Source of the DNA: Trebonia kvetii
GTDB lineage: Bacteria > Actinomycetota > Actinomycetes > Streptosporangiales > Streptosporangiaceae
Assembly: GCF_007827045.1 (NCBI RefSeq)
Contig: NZ_RPFW01000003.1
Span: forward strand, 930,001 to 994,000
DNA length: 64,000 bases
Direction of reading: 5' to 3'
Shown one piece after another: positions 16,084 to 24,654 of this stretch. A program made the position numbers and the translations under genes. Every line of letters starts with the position of its first letter. Within the stretch, counting starts at the first letter, position 1. The notes beneath the pieces were generated by a model that had not been told where the DNA came from, searched no databases, and was given only the letters and a program-made list of their open reading frames with translations.

Positions 16084-18660
16084 ATGCCACCACGCCGCGG
16101 CGGAACGACGGCACCGCCTCCGGAAGAGTTCGAAGAGAACATCGTCGACATCGACGTCACCGAGGAGATGCGCGGCTCCTACCTGGAGTACGCCTACAGC
16201 GTCATCTACTCCCGCGCGCTTCCCGACGCCCGCGACGGACTGAAGCCGGTACAGCGGCGCATCCTGTACCAGATGAACGAGATGGGGCTGCGCCCCGACC
16301 GCGGGCACGTCAAGTGCGCCCGCGTGGTCGGCGACGTGATGGGCAGGCTCCACCCGCACGGCGACAGCGCCATCTACGACGCCCTGGTGCGGCTCGCCCA
16401 GCCGTGGGCGATGCGGCTGCCGCTCGTCGACGGGCACGGCAACTTCGGCTCGCTCGGCGGCGACGACGCCCCCGCCGCCATGCGCTACACCGAGTGCCGT
16501 CCGACACAGGCCGCGATGGCCATGGTCGAGAGCATCGACGAGGACACGGTCGACTTCGGCCCGAACTACGACGGCCAGGAGACCGAGCCGCAGGTTCTGC
16601 CCGCCGCCATCCCGAACCTCCTGGTCAACGGCACCGCCGGCATCGCCGTCGGCATGGCGACGAACATGGCGCCGCACAACCTCAACGAGGTCATCGCCGC
16701 CGCCCGCTACCTGCTCAAGCACCCGGACGCGTCGCTTGAGCAGCTGATGAAGTACGTGCCAGGCCCGGACCTGCCCACCGGCGGGCACATCGCCGGCCTC
16801 GACGGCATCCGTGAGGCCTACGAGACCGGCCGCGGCATTTTCAAGACCCGCGCGACGGCGAAGATCGAGCAGCTCAACGCCCGCAAGACCGGCATCGTCG
16901 TCACCGAGCTGCCATACGGCGTCGGACCGGAAAAGGTCATCACCAGGATCAAGGACCTGGTGCAGGCCAGGAAGATCACCGGCATCTCCGACCTCAAGGA
17001 CCTGACCGACCGCAACCGCGGGCTTAACTTGGTCATCGAGGTCAGGGCCGGGTTCAACCCGGAGGCGGTCCTCGCTGAGCTGTACCGGCTCACGCCGATG
17101 GAAGACACCTTCGGCATAAACAACGTCGCACTCGTCGACGGCCAGCCGCGCACTCTCGGCCTGAAGGAACTGCTCGGCATCTACATCGAGCACCGCGTCG
17201 ACGTCGTCCGGCGGCGCAGCGAGTTCCGGCGCAGGAAGCGCGAGGACCGGCTGCACCTGGTTGACGGCATCCTCATCGCGCTGCTCAACATCGACGAGGT
17301 CATCCAGGTCATCAGGACCAGCGACGACTCGTCCGAGGCGAAGCGCCGGCTGTGCCAGATCTTCGACCTGACCGAGATCCAGGCGCAGTACATCCTGGAC
17401 ACCCCGCTGCGCCGTCTCACCCGCTTCGACAAGCTGGAGCTCGAGCGGGAGCAGGAGACGCTGCGCACGGAGATCGCCGAGCTCACCAACATCCTGGACA
17501 ACGAGGACGTGCTGCGGGACCTGACCGGCAGCGAGATGGCCGACGTGGCGAAGAAGTTCGGCACGCCGCGCCGCACGCTGCTGATGGAGGCGGGAGCGGT
17601 GGTGCCCGCCGCCGTTCCGCTCGAGGTGACCGACGACCCGTGCCTGGTGGTGCTGTCCGCGACTGGCTCGCTTGCCCGCTTCCCGCTCGCCAGTCAATCC
17701 GATCCCGAACGGTTGCCTGGCTCCGCCCCGTCCGCCGACCTCTCCGCGGTCACCGCCGCGGACATCGTGGCCTGCGCGCTGCCGACGACGGCACGCGCCA
17801 CGATCGGCGCGGTCACCTCCGCTGGCCGGATGATCAAGTTCAACGTGATCGAGATTCCCGCGGCGTCGGCCGCGGGGCGGGCGGCGGCGGCGGGCAATGG
17901 TTCCGGCAACGGGAATGGCGCGCCGTACGGCGGTCTTTCCGCGGGTCACCCGGTCGCCGAGTTCGTGCCGGGCCTGGCCGACGGCGAAACCGTGCTGGCC
18001 CTCGCGCCGCTGGACGGCGGCGAGTCGAGCGGCGTGGCGCTCGGCACCGCGTCCGGTGTCGTCAAGCGGGTGCAGCCGGAGTACCCGGCCAACCGCGACG
18101 AGTTCGAGCTGATCACCCTCAAGGACGACGACCGGGTGATCGGCGCCGCCTACCTGGCGAGCGACGACGCCGAGCTCGTCTTCATCACCACCGACGCTCA
18201 GCTGCTGCGCTTCCCGGCCAGTTCCGTCCGCCCGCAGGGCCGCCCGGCGGGCGGCATGGCGGGCATCCGGCTGTCCGACGGCGCCGGGGTCAGCTGGTTC
18301 GGCGCGATCGGCCCCGCGGTTTCCCCGCCCGCCGGCGCGCCAGCGGGCGACCCCGTCGTGGTCACCATCGCGGGCCGCGGCGCCGGCCTGCTGCCAGGCA
18401 CCGGCGGCGCGTCCGTCAAGGTCACGCCGTTCGCCGAGTACCCGGCCAAGGGCCGGGCCACCGGCGGCGTCCGCTGCCAGCGCTTCCTCAAGGGCGAGGA
18501 CGCCCTGATCCAGGCCTGGGTCGGCCCGTCGCCCGTCATCGGGGCTACGGAGTCCGGTGTCATGGTGGACCTGTCCGGCATGACGGGCCGTCGCGACGGC
18601 TCAGGCAACGCGATCACCCGCCAGCTAGTCCACCTCGGCCACCCCTTCCGGCGGCCTTGA
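16084..18660 (+). CDS. parC: DNA topoisomerase IV subunit A
   Basis: ParC is the DNA cleaving and rejoining subunit. The catalytic tyrosine is Tyr135 in AAMRYTE. The quinolone-resistance region reads HPHGDSAIYDA, with Ser95 and Asp99 at the positions equivalent to GyrA Ser83 and Asp87 of E. coli, so the usual resistance substitutions are absent. The winged-helix/tower region covers about 1-490 and a six-bladed DNA-wrapping domain about 520-858. That C-terminal domain lacks a clear GyrA box, as in ParC. A Gly/Asn-rich loop near residue 605 is probably flexible. AAGGAC stands about 8 nt before the ATG. It is co-transcribed with parE. A partial copy of the dispersed ATCCCGAACGG repeat lies inside the gene at 17702-17727, in the variable C-terminal part. 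Confidence 0.94.
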   Translation: MPPRRGGTTAPPPEEFEENIVDIDVTEEMRGSYLEYAYSVIYSRALPDARDGLKPVQRRILYQMNEMGLRPDRGHVKCARVVGDVMGRLHPHGDSAIYDALVRLAQPWAMRLPLVDGHGNFGSLGGDDAPAAMRYTECRPTQAAMAMVESIDEDTVDFGPNYDGQETEPQVLPAAIPNLLVNGTAGIAVGMATNMAPHNLNEVIAAARYLLKHPDASLEQLMKYVPGPDLPTGGHIAGLDGIREAYETGRGIFKTRATAKIEQLNARKTGIVVTELPYGVGPEKVITRIKDLVQARKITGISDLKDLTDRNRGLNLVIEVRAGFNPEAVLAELYRLTPMEDTFGINNVALVDGQPRTLGLKELLGIYIEHRVDVVRRRSEFRRRKREDRLHLVDGILIALLNIDEVIQVIRTSDDSSEAKRRLCQIFDLTEIQAQYILDTPLRRLTRFDKLELEREQETLRTEIAELTNILDNEDVLRDLTGSEMADVAKKFGTPRRTLLMEAGAVVPAAVPLEVTDDPCLVVLSATGSLARFPLASQSDPERLPGSAPSADLSAVTAADIVACALPTTARATIGAVTSAGRMIKFNVIEIPAASAAGRAAAAGNGSGNGNGAPYGGLSAGHPVAEFVPGLADGETVLALAPLDGGESSGVALGTASGVVKRVQPEYPANRDEFELITLKDDDRVIGAAYLASDDAELVFITTDAQLLRFPASSVRPQGRPAGGMAGIRLSDGAGVSWFGAIGPAVSPPAGAPAGDPVVVTIAGRGAGLLPGTGGASVKVTPFAEYPAKGRATGGVRCQRFLKGEDALIQAWVGPSPVIGATESGVMVDLSGMTGRRDGSGNAITRQLVHLGHPFRRP

Positions 18661-19023
18661 GTCTTAAGGCTTTCAAGGTCAAACCCGGGGGTGTATGGAC
18701 TCTCAGGGCTTAAGGAAACCCGCCCCACACGGCGGTCTGCGGCCCCCTGGGCAGCTGACGCTTCCGAAACCCCCAGAGATGAACCCTGCCCGTGCTGCCG
18801 CGGGCTTTGGGTCTTGGGCTTTGGGCGTCCGGAATAGGGACATATTTCGCCAATTTGTTTAATGGCCCTATTCACTGTGTCAAATCCGGTGAATAGGCGC
18901 GGTAGAGGACTTTTACAGGTTACATTAGAATTTCCTGAAGGTTTCGCCTTCATGTTCGACGCCTCGTCTGCCCTTCGAGGCAATCGCACGACGATCGCCT
19001 TTTACCTGCCCGGAGGACGAGCG
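18661..19023. other. AT-richer intergenic region after parC
   Basis: This 363-bp stretch is clearly less GC-rich than its surroundings, most of all at 18840-18960. It contains two GGCTT(AAGG or TCAAG) runs near 18668 and 18709 and short T-rich tracts such as AATTTGTTTAATGG. It probably holds the promoter of the ligase gene at 19024. I see no gene and no clear terminator for parC. A longer frame from 18862 runs into the ligase but lacks a ribosome binding site. Confidence 0.4.
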
Positions 19024-20349
19024 ATGGCACCACCCGGGTCCCGTCTGGACCTGCAGTACCGTATCCGCCGCTGGCATCCGTTCCGGCCGGCGATCGAGCA
19101 GTCCCTCGCGCTCCTTGATCATGCGGATGAGGAGACGATATCGCGTTACCAGGACCGGCGGCTGCGGCAGCTGGTCCGGCTGGCGGAGGCTCGCTCGCCG
19201 TTCTACCGCGCGTGGTTCCGTGAGGCCGGGCTCGACCCGCGATCGGTCCGGACCGCAGCAGATCTTGCCCGGCTGCCGCTGCTGGAGCGCAGCGACCTCG
19301 TCACGGGAGCGGAGCGGTTCCAGGTCTACCCGTCGCGGCTGCTGTGGGAGGCCCGGTCGAGCGGCACGACCGGAGCGCCTATCACCTGCTACCGGACTCC
19401 GGGATCGTCGGTCTTCGAGCTCAGTGCCCTCGAGCGGCAGTGGAGCTGGTTCGGCCTGGGCCGCAGCACGCGGCGGGTGGTCCTGAGGGGAGGCCTTTCC
19501 GCCGATCAGACGACGAGGCTGCTGCCGGGCGCCCGTCAGCTCCTGGTGTCAAGTTTCGCCCTGACCACCCAGTCGCTGCCGGCCATCATCGACGCCATCC
19601 GCGGCTTCGACCCCGATGCCATCGAGGGATGGCCGTCGGCCATCGCCCTGCTAGCGTCGTTCCTGCACGATCAGGGGCTGACCCTGCCCGTCCGGGCCGT
19701 CATCACGTCGTCGGAGGTGACCACCGACGCTCAGGCAGACCTGATGCGCGCGGTGTTCCGCGGACCGGTCATCGACCATTACGGTCAGACCGAACGGGTC
19801 GCCCTGGCCGGGGGCTGCGAGGCCGGCGGGTACCACGTGTTCCCCGACTACGGCATCGTGGAACTGCTGCCCGTGCCCGGGGTCCGCGACCGCTGGGAGA
19901 TCGTCGGAACACCCCTGCACAACTGGGGATTCCCCCTGTTCCGTTACCGCACCGGCGACCACGTCGGGCCCGCCGGCCCCGGCCCGTGCCCGTGCGGCCG
20001 TGCCTACCCGCTACTCGGGCGCGTCGACGGAAGGCACGAGGAGCCCTTTACCAGCGCCGACGGCCGATCCCTGCCGATGCCCGCCATAGTGACCGACAAC
20101 CTCGACAACGTGCACCAGGCTCAGGTAGCCCAGCTGGCACCCGGCCGCTTCGAGGTCAGGGTTGTGCCGGCGGCACGCCTCGACCTCCAGGCGGCGACCG
20201 CCCAGGTCCAGGCGAACGTAGATCGCTACTTCGGGCCGGGACAAGCCGTCACTGTCCGTGTCGTCGACACCATCCCGCTCACCGGCCAGGGCAAGGCAAG
20301 GAACTCCGTCATCGACCCAGACGACGTCGTCCCCACGTCCGCCCCCTAA
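19024..20349 (+). CDS. PaaK/CapK-family adenylate-forming ligase
   Basis: The 441-aa protein belongs to the phenylacetate-CoA ligase/CapK branch of adenylate-forming enzymes. The ATP-binding loop RSSGTTGAP is at about 111-119, HYGQTE at about 254 and the FRYRTGD motif near 305. The CPCGRAYPLLGRVDGR segment at the C-domain hinge carries the pair of Cys residues typical of CapK-like proteins. The enzyme would activate a carboxylic acid as acyl-AMP, then make a CoA thioester or an amide. The start ATG 19024 has CGGAGGA 6 nt upstream. It is convergent with an SDR gene and sits alone after an AT-rich leader, so context does not identify the acid. It lacks the close phenylacetate-cluster neighbours, so the paaK symbol is withheld. 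Confidence 0.85.
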   Translation: MAPPGSRLDLQYRIRRWHPFRPAIEQSLALLDHADEETISRYQDRRLRQLVRLAEARSPFYRAWFREAGLDPRSVRTAADLARLPLLERSDLVTGAERFQVYPSRLLWEARSSGTTGAPITCYRTPGSSVFELSALERQWSWFGLGRSTRRVVLRGGLSADQTTRLLPGARQLLVSSFALTTQSLPAIIDAIRGFDPDAIEGWPSAIALLASFLHDQGLTLPVRAVITSSEVTTDAQADLMRAVFRGPVIDHYGQTERVALAGGCEAGGYHVFPDYGIVELLPVPGVRDRWEIVGTPLHNWGFPLFRYRTGDHVGPAGPGPCPCGRAYPLLGRVDGRHEEPFTSADGRSLPMPAIVTDNLDNVHQAQVAQLAPGRFEVRVVPAARLDLQAATAQVQANVDRYFGPGQAVTVRVVDTIPLTGQGKARNSVIDPDDVVPTSAP

Positions 20350-20409
20350 CCGCGGCGCTGCCGTTGGCGGACCCGCCAGGGCGACGGGTTCCTTGAGCGA
20401 CATCCCCTG

Positions 20410-21186
20410 TCAGAAGGCGGAGAAGCCGCCGTCGGCGTAGATAGTCTGGCCGGTTATGTATTCGCTGGCTTGGGAGGCGAGGAAGACGGCTACGCCGGCG
20501 AAGTCGGAGGGTTCGCCGTTTCTGCCGGCGTGGGTGCGGGCGGCCAGGGCGGCGGACCGGACCGGGTCGGATGAGACCTCGGTGGTGAGGGGGGTGGATA
20601 CGAAGCCGGGGCAGACGGAGTTCACGCAGACCCCGGACTTCGCCCAGGCCTCGGACTGGGAGCGGGTGAGGGCGGCGAGGCCGGCCTTGGAGGCGCCGTA
20701 GCCGCCGCTGTTGCCGAAGGCGCGCTGTGCCTGCTGCGACGTGACGTTGATGATGCGGCCCCAGCCGCGTGCGGCCATCCCGGGGCCGAACCGCTGGCCG
20801 AGCAAGAACGGCGCGGTCAGGTTGACGGCCATCATCAGGTCCCAGTCCTCCTCCGAGAGCTTCGGAAGCGGCGGCCTGAGGTTCACCCCGGCGCAGTTGA
20901 CAAGGATGTCCGGCTCGCCGAATGCCGCCGCCGCCGCGGACGCCGCCCGGCGGACCTCCGCCCGGTCGGCGAGGTCAGCGCTCACCCAGGCGGCCGTGCA
21001 GCCGCCGTCGAGCAGCGCGCCGCAGGTCGCCGACAGGCGCGTCGGGTCGCGGGCCACGATCACCACCCGCGCGCCGGCCAGCGCTAGGGCCGTGGCCATC
21101 GCCTCGCCGATCCCAGAGCTCCCGCCGGTAACGACTGCCACACGGCCATCGAGTGAGAACAAGTCCTCAAGGAACCCCGTTGTCAT
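20410..21186 (-). CDS. Short-chain dehydrogenase/reductase (FabG-like)
   Basis: This is a classical SDR of 258 aa, an NAD(P)H-dependent oxidoreductase. The cofactor motif TGGSSGIG is at 20-27, NCAG at 97-100, the catalytic Ser150, Tyr163 and Lys167 (YGASK) are intact, and the C-terminus ITGQTIYADGGFSAF is typical. The start ATG 21186 is preferred because the upstream extension to 21300 shows no family resemblance. The gene is monocistronic: the gene upstream on this strand ends at a perfect palindrome (21309-21354), and the next on the plus strand converges. The substrate could be a sugar, a fatty-acid intermediate or an alcohol and cannot be read from the sequence. Confidence 0.9.
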   Translation of the reverse strand: MTTGFLEDLFSLDGRVAVVTGGSSGIGEAMATALALAGARVVIVARDPTRLSATCGALLDGGCTAAWVSADLADRAEVRRAASAAAAAFGEPDILVNCAGVNLRPPLPKLSEEDWDLMMAVNLTAPFLLGQRFGPGMAARGWGRIINVTSQQAQRAFGNSGGYGASKAGLAALTRSQSEAWAKSGVCVNSVCPGFVSTPLTTEVSSDPVRSAALAARTHAGRNGEPSDFAGVAVFLASQASEYITGQTIYADGGFSAF

Positions 21187-21308
21187 GCGGGATTGCCTAT
21201 CACACCCCGGCCTCGCTCCGCGATCCCCGAAACTTAACAGTGTCCAAACTGCGGCATGCCAGCCGACACGGCTATGCAGCTCCGCCCACCCCGCCCGCAT
21301 CCCGAAAA

Positions 21309-21354
21309 TGCCCGTGTCGTTACCGGGGTGATCACCCCGGTAACGACACGGGCA
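21309..21354 (-). terminator. Perfect 46-bp palindrome, probable terminator
   Basis: The 46 bases are self-complementary without a single mismatch, centred on GTGATCAC, with outer arms TGCCCGTGTCG and CGACACGGGCA. On the minus strand the hairpin is followed by ATTTTCGGG, a short T-run. It lies 34 nt beyond the stop of the CU044_5270-type gene (21389), so intrinsic termination of the ECF sigma operon is the likely job. A protein-binding role is possible. Confidence 0.6.
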
Positions 21355-21388
21355 ACGGCTAACGATCTTGCGCGGGGGCGGGCAGCGT

Positions 21389-22300
21389 TCAGGACTTGCC
21401 TTCTTGCGGCGACGCCGCAGGCGCGCTGCTGGCTGGGCCCTGGTGGACGTAGGCAGAGGTCCAGCCGTCCTCGGTGTCGGCGAGCAGCCTTCCGTCGGCG
21501 GGGTCGATCACCAGCGTCTCGCCGTCGCGTGTCACGCCGGTGCCCTTCCTGCCGAGCATGTCGGTGACCTTGCCCGTCAGGTGCACCCCGGGAATGCCCG
21601 CCGCGACGTCATAGAGCGCCCTGCGCAGCGCGGGCGGTGCTGGGCTCTCCCGCAGCAGGTCGCCGACGATGGTGAACAGCTCGCTCTGCGGGTTCGGGCC
21701 CGCGCCCTTGATGTCGGCGTTGAGCGTCGCGGTGAGCTGCGCCGGGTCGGTCGGCAGCGCGTAAAGCTCGTCCCAGGTCAGCGCGGTGCCGCCGGCCGGG
21801 AACAGGCCGGCCCCGAGCGGCAGCACGCCACCGCCGGGTGCTCCGCCATCGCGCAGTACGGAGTCGCCGTGGTGGGAAATCCAGATTTCCCGGTGGTAGG
21901 TCTTGCCGTCGCGCTGGTAGACCGAGGTGACGTCCCAGTAGGGGGCGTTCGGCCAGCCGCCCTGCTGCTTTCCCGCCGCGGTGCCCGCGTTCCTGAGCAG
22001 AGTGGCTGCCTGGGCGTCCACGGCGGGCCCGCCCGCGTCGAGGACGAGGGCGACGGCGCCGACCGCGGCGCAGGCCGCCACCGCGGTACCGGCGAGCGCG
22101 AACTTGCGCCGCAGGCCGTACCGGGTGGGCCGCGAGGGCCGGGACGGCTGGGCGGCCCGCGACGGCTGGGCCGCGACCGGGATGGCGGAGGCGGCAATGG
22201 CGATGGCTGGATCCAGGGCGGCGCGGCCGCGCTGCCACTGGCCGGTGGTGATCTCGTCCACCCGCCCCGCGGCGCTCAGCAGGTCGTCAAGTGGGGTCAT
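21389..22300 (-). CDS. CU044_5270 family membrane protein, partner of ECF sigma factor
   Basis: The 303-aa protein has a cytoplasmic N-terminal domain of about 60 residues, a membrane helix near 70-90 (FALAGTAVAACAAVGAVALVL), and a large extracytoplasmic domain. This layout fits the CU044_5270 family, frequently encoded beside ECF sigma factors. It may act as an anti-sigma factor or sensor. No zinc-binding HxxxCxxC anti-sigma motif is seen. The start ATG 22300 overlaps the sigma gene's stop by ATGA, so the two are translationally coupled. The C-terminus is followed by the palindrome at 21309-21354. A role as anti-sigma is an inference from gene order. Confidence 0.75.
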   Translation of the reverse strand: MTPLDDLLSAAGRVDEITTGQWQRGRAALDPAIAIAASAIPVAAQPSRAAQPSRPSRPTRYGLRRKFALAGTAVAACAAVGAVALVLDAGGPAVDAQAATLLRNAGTAAGKQQGGWPNAPYWDVTSVYQRDGKTYHREIWISHHGDSVLRDGGAPGGGVLPLGAGLFPAGGTALTWDELYALPTDPAQLTATLNADIKGAGPNPQSELFTIVGDLLRESPAPPALRRALYDVAAGIPGVHLTGKVTDMLGRKGTGVTRDGETLVIDPADGRLLADTEDGWTSAYVHQGPASSAPAASPQEGKS

Positions 22301-22884
22301 GTCAGGTTCTCCTGGTTCGCGACGAATGGGTAATCGGGAAACGGGCCGGCCACCGACTGCAGCGCACGTGCGGCGCGCATCCTGGCCCGGTGCAGCCGGC
22401 TGCGCGCCGCGACCTGGCTGATGCCCACGGTGCTCGCCGCCTCGGCAGGGGTAAGCCCCTCCCACGCGACAAGCAGCAGCAGGTCGCGTTCGGCGGTGGA
22501 GAGCACGCTCAGCGCGGCGCGCAGTTCACCGCGCCTGGCCTGGGCGTCGAGCCGGTCTTCTACGGCGTCCCAGTCCATTCCCGCGTCATGGGACGCGGCG
22601 CCGCCGGCCCGGCTGTCGCGGAAATGGTGCCGCAGCACATTCGCCGCGATGCCGTAGAGCCAGGGCAGCGCGCTGCCGCTGTCGTGGGCCACCACCCGCC
22701 CGCGGGCCGAGAGCGCCGCCACGAAAACCTCGGAAAGCAGGTCTTCCGCGGCGGCGGGCCCGGCCCGCCTGGACAGGAAGCGGAAGACTGAAGGGGCATG
22801 CCGCTCATAGAGCACGCCGATCAGTTCCGGTTGCTCCGGCAATCCCGCGAGCAGCAGGCGGTCGGATCGCTCGTGATCTGTCAC
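22297..22884 (-). CDS. ECF-type RNA polymerase sigma factor
   Basis: The 195-aa protein has sigma region 2 (about 22-90, with AAEDLLSEVFVAAL and the LPWLYGIAANVLRHHFR helix) and region 4 (about 135-185, with LTPAEAASTVGISQVAARSRLHRAR). It lacks regions 1 and 3, as expected for an extracytoplasmic function sigma factor. These redirect polymerase to a small stress or envelope regulon. The start is GTG 22884. The next gene overlaps it by 4 bp and is the likely regulator. No self-target promoter motif could be recognised upstream. Confidence 0.9.
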   Translation of the reverse strand: MTDHERSDRLLLAGLPEQPELIGVLYERHAPSVFRFLSRRAGPAAAEDLLSEVFVAALSARGRVVAHDSGSALPWLYGIAANVLRHHFRDSRAGGAASHDAGMDWDAVEDRLDAQARRGELRAALSVLSTAERDLLLLVAWEGLTPAEAASTVGISQVAARSRLHRARMRAARALQSVAGPFPDYPFVANQENLT

Positions 22885-22959
22885 ACCCGTCTTATGCCAC
22901 CAGAAGTAAAAGCGTTGCGTCCGCCTGCAGGCAGTTTCCCCGCAGCTCTTGCCGCAGCA

Positions 22960-23054
22960 CCGCGGCCCGATACGATGGCGTCTTTTGCCATCGGGCCGCG
23001 GCGCGAGGACACCAAGGACACCGGGGGGTACGGGGGGTCGTCCCCCCGGGAGAT
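22960..23054 (-). repeat. Composite structured repeat, copy 1 (33-bp block plus hairpin)
   Basis: Read on the minus strand, a 33-bp block (23054-23022) of CCCGGGGGGACGACCCCCCG plus TACCCCCCG is followed after 20 nt by a hairpin (23001-22960). The hairpin has a perfect 12-bp outer stem (CCGCGGCCCGAT with ATCGGGCCGCGG), an inner GGC/GCC stem, a 7-nt loop AAAAGAC and a 3'-side bulge ATCGT. The 33-mer is identical at 31007-31039, where a hairpin of the same layout follows. It begins inside the sugar kinase stop codon and may act as its terminator. Confidence 0.7.
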
Positions 23055-23944
23055 CACAAGATCGGGCGGGCGCCGATGAGGTTCAGCGCGTGGGCGGCGA
23101 GGCGTGAGCCGCTGGCCATGGCCTCCATCGGCGGCTTCTTGTCCAGCCAGGCAGGCAGGAAGCCGGCGGTGAAGGCATCGCCCGCACCCGTTCCGTCGAT
23201 GACTCGTTCCACCGGGGGAGCGGGCACGCGTACCGGGGGACGGCCGTTGGCGAAGAACAGCGCGCCCTCCGCGCCGAGCTTGATGACCACCTGCGGGTAC
23301 CAGGCGGTGAGCACGCGGGCGGCGGCCTCTGGGTCCTCCCGGCCGGTGAGCACCCGCGCCTGCGCGGCGTTCACGAACAGCAGCACCACATTGCCGGTCA
23401 GCTCGAAGAACGGTTCGGCGCCTACCCGCTCGAGCGGCGCGGCCGACGCGCCGTCGACCGAGGTCGACATGCCGACCCGGCCGGCGAAGTCGAGCGCGGC
23501 GAGCGCCGCAGACCGCGAGCCCTCGGACAGCAGCGTGTACCCGGACACGTGCAGGTGCGCACCGGGGACGAACAGGTCGTGCGGCAGGTCATCGGGGGAC
23601 AGCGCCGCGTTGGCACCCGGGTCGGACAGCATGGTCCGCTCGCCCTTGTGGGTGACCATCACCACGCAGGTGCCCGTGGGCCGCTCCGGGTCCATCACCA
23701 GGCGGGCGTCCACGCTGTAGCCCATGAGTTCCATGTCCCTGTTGCGGCCCGCGATGTCCGCGCCGCGACGGCCGATGAAGGCGACGTCGGCGCCGTCCGC
23801 GCCAAGCCAGGCGGCCACGTTGGCGCCTGAGCCGCCGCCGTGCGTGGTCACCTTGGCGGGGGTGTCGCTCCCGCGGGCAAGCGGCAGTGTTGCGTGCGCG
23901 ACCGTGTCAGTCATAAGGTCGCCAATGACAACGATGCGGGCCAT
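23054..23944 (-). CDS. PfkB-family carbohydrate kinase (ribokinase-like)
   Basis: The 296-aa protein is a PfkB sugar kinase that phosphorylates a sugar or nucleoside with ATP. The first PfkB signature is represented by THGGGSGANVAAWLG near 38, and the second by DGTGAGDAF with the catalytic Asp at about 256. The length fits ribokinase-type enzymes. I start at ATG 23944 (MARIVVIGD), which matches the usual N-terminus; GTG 23956 and ATG 23953 are alternatives, and GAGG lies about 11 nt upstream of 23944. A structured repeat begins in its stop codon. No transporter or sugar-pathway gene is adjacent, so the substrate is open. Confidence 0.87.
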   Translation of the reverse strand: MARIVVIGDLMTDTVAHATLPLARGSDTPAKVTTHGGGSGANVAAWLGADGADVAFIGRRGADIAGRNRDMELMGYSVDARLVMDPERPTGTCVVMVTHKGERTMLSDPGANAALSPDDLPHDLFVPGAHLHVSGYTLLSEGSRSAALAALDFAGRVGMSTSVDGASAAPLERVGAEPFFELTGNVVLLFVNAAQARVLTGREDPEAAARVLTAWYPQVVIKLGAEGALFFANGRPPVRVPAPPVERVIDGTGAGDAFTAGFLPAWLDKKPPMEAMASGSRLAAHALNLIGARPIL

Positions 23945-24117
23945 GGTCGTCATCACCTCATCATCAAGCGGCTAACAGGTATGGCGGGACCAGGAACCCA
24001 GCCGCCGGTGCCCTGCCTCGTCGCAGGCGGTTGGCGACATGAAACCTGATTGGGGACTCCTACCGTATCCGCAACCTAATGCCGGTTGCCACCGCCCGGA
24101 TGGGTAGTTATCTCATT

Positions 24118-24155
24118 GGTAACCACGGCCGTCACCTGGGGGGACGGCCATTACC
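24118..24155 (-). terminator. Candidate hairpin after yjbQ-like gene
   Basis: GGTAA (24118-24122) and GGCCGTC (24127-24133) pair with GACGGCC (24143-24149) and TTACC (24151-24155), with a small asymmetric internal loop. No T-run follows on the minus strand. It lies 37 nt beyond the stop of the YjbQ gene and upstream of the kinase gene. Confidence 0.3.
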
Positions 24156-24191
24156 CCCGGGCAGCCGCCCACGACCCTGGTAGCGCCTGCC

Positions 24192-24605
24192 TCAGCCGGC
24201 CAGGAACGACAGTCGTACCTGCCTGTCCGGATTGTCGGTGTTCAGGTCCACGAGCGCGATCGACTGCCAGGTGCCGAGCGCCAGTCGGCCGCCGAGGACG
24301 GGAACCGTCGCGTACGGCGGTACCAGGGCGGGCATGACGTGCGACCGCCCATGGCCGCGGGACCCGTGCGCGTGCCGCCAGCGGTCGTCGGCGGGCAGCA
24401 GGTCGGCGAGCGCGGCAAGCAGGTCCGGGTCGCTGCCCGAGCCGAGCTCGATGAGCGCGATGCCGGCCGTGGCGTGCGGCACGAACACGTGCAGCAGCCC
24501 GTCGCCGCCGCCGGAGGCGGTGCGGGCGAACTCCGCGCACGCCGCGGTGATGTCCGCCACGGCCTCTCTGTTGCCTGTCTTCACCCGGATGATCTGGCTC
24601 TCCAT
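24192..24605 (-). CDS. YjbQ/UPF0047 family protein
   Basis: The 137-aa protein is a full-length member of the YjbQ (UPF0047) family. E. coli YjbQ has weak thiamine-phosphate synthase activity, and the true role is not settled. Family residues are visible: HATAGIALIE near 44, HGSRGHGRSHVMPALV near 79-94, and the C-terminal GTWQSIALVDLN, which contribute conserved metal-binding His positions. The product is a compact cytoplasmic trimer in known structures. It is divergent from the regulator at 24661 with a gap of only 55 bp, so the regulator may control it. A -10-like TAGGAT lies 8 nt before the ATG. Confidence 0.88.
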   Translation of the reverse strand: MESQIIRVKTGNREAVADITAACAEFARTASGGGDGLLHVFVPHATAGIALIELGSGSDPDLLAALADLLPADDRWRHAHGSRGHGRSHVMPALVPPYATVPVLGGRLALGTWQSIALVDLNTDNPDRQVRLSFLAG

Positions 24606-24613
24606 GGCTCCCG

Positions 24614-24654
24614 ATCCTAGGCAAGCCGCTGGCGGCCCGCCGATCGCCTAGCAT
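24614..24654. promoter_or_regulatory. Back-to-back -10 boxes between divergent genes
   Basis: On the minus strand TAGGAT (24619-24614) ends 8 nt before the YjbQ ATG. On the plus strand TAGCAT (24649-24654) ends 6 nt before the regulator's ATG at 24661. The second has no ribosome binding site, so that mRNA is probably leaderless. The 55-bp gap leaves little room for separate -35 regions. Confidence 0.4.

Noticed and set aside
15424..17949. An 841-codon open frame on the minus strand across parE/parC.
   Set aside because: High GC makes antisense frames stay open. The translated sequence is low-complexity and overlaps two firm genes.
19780..19800. GAACGGGTCGCC inside the PaaK-like gene, which looked like another repeat copy.
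   Set aside because: It simply encodes Glu-Arg-Val in GC-rich codons and does not extend to the rest of the repeat. Similar hits at 3105, 34362 and 40322 were dropped for the same reason.
23022..23054. The C-run block as a 6C RNA, the known actinobacterial small RNA with six-cytosine loops.
   Set aside because: In 6C RNA the cytosines sit in hairpin loops. Here the C-runs pair with G-runs, and the second copy keeps that, so I do not use the name.
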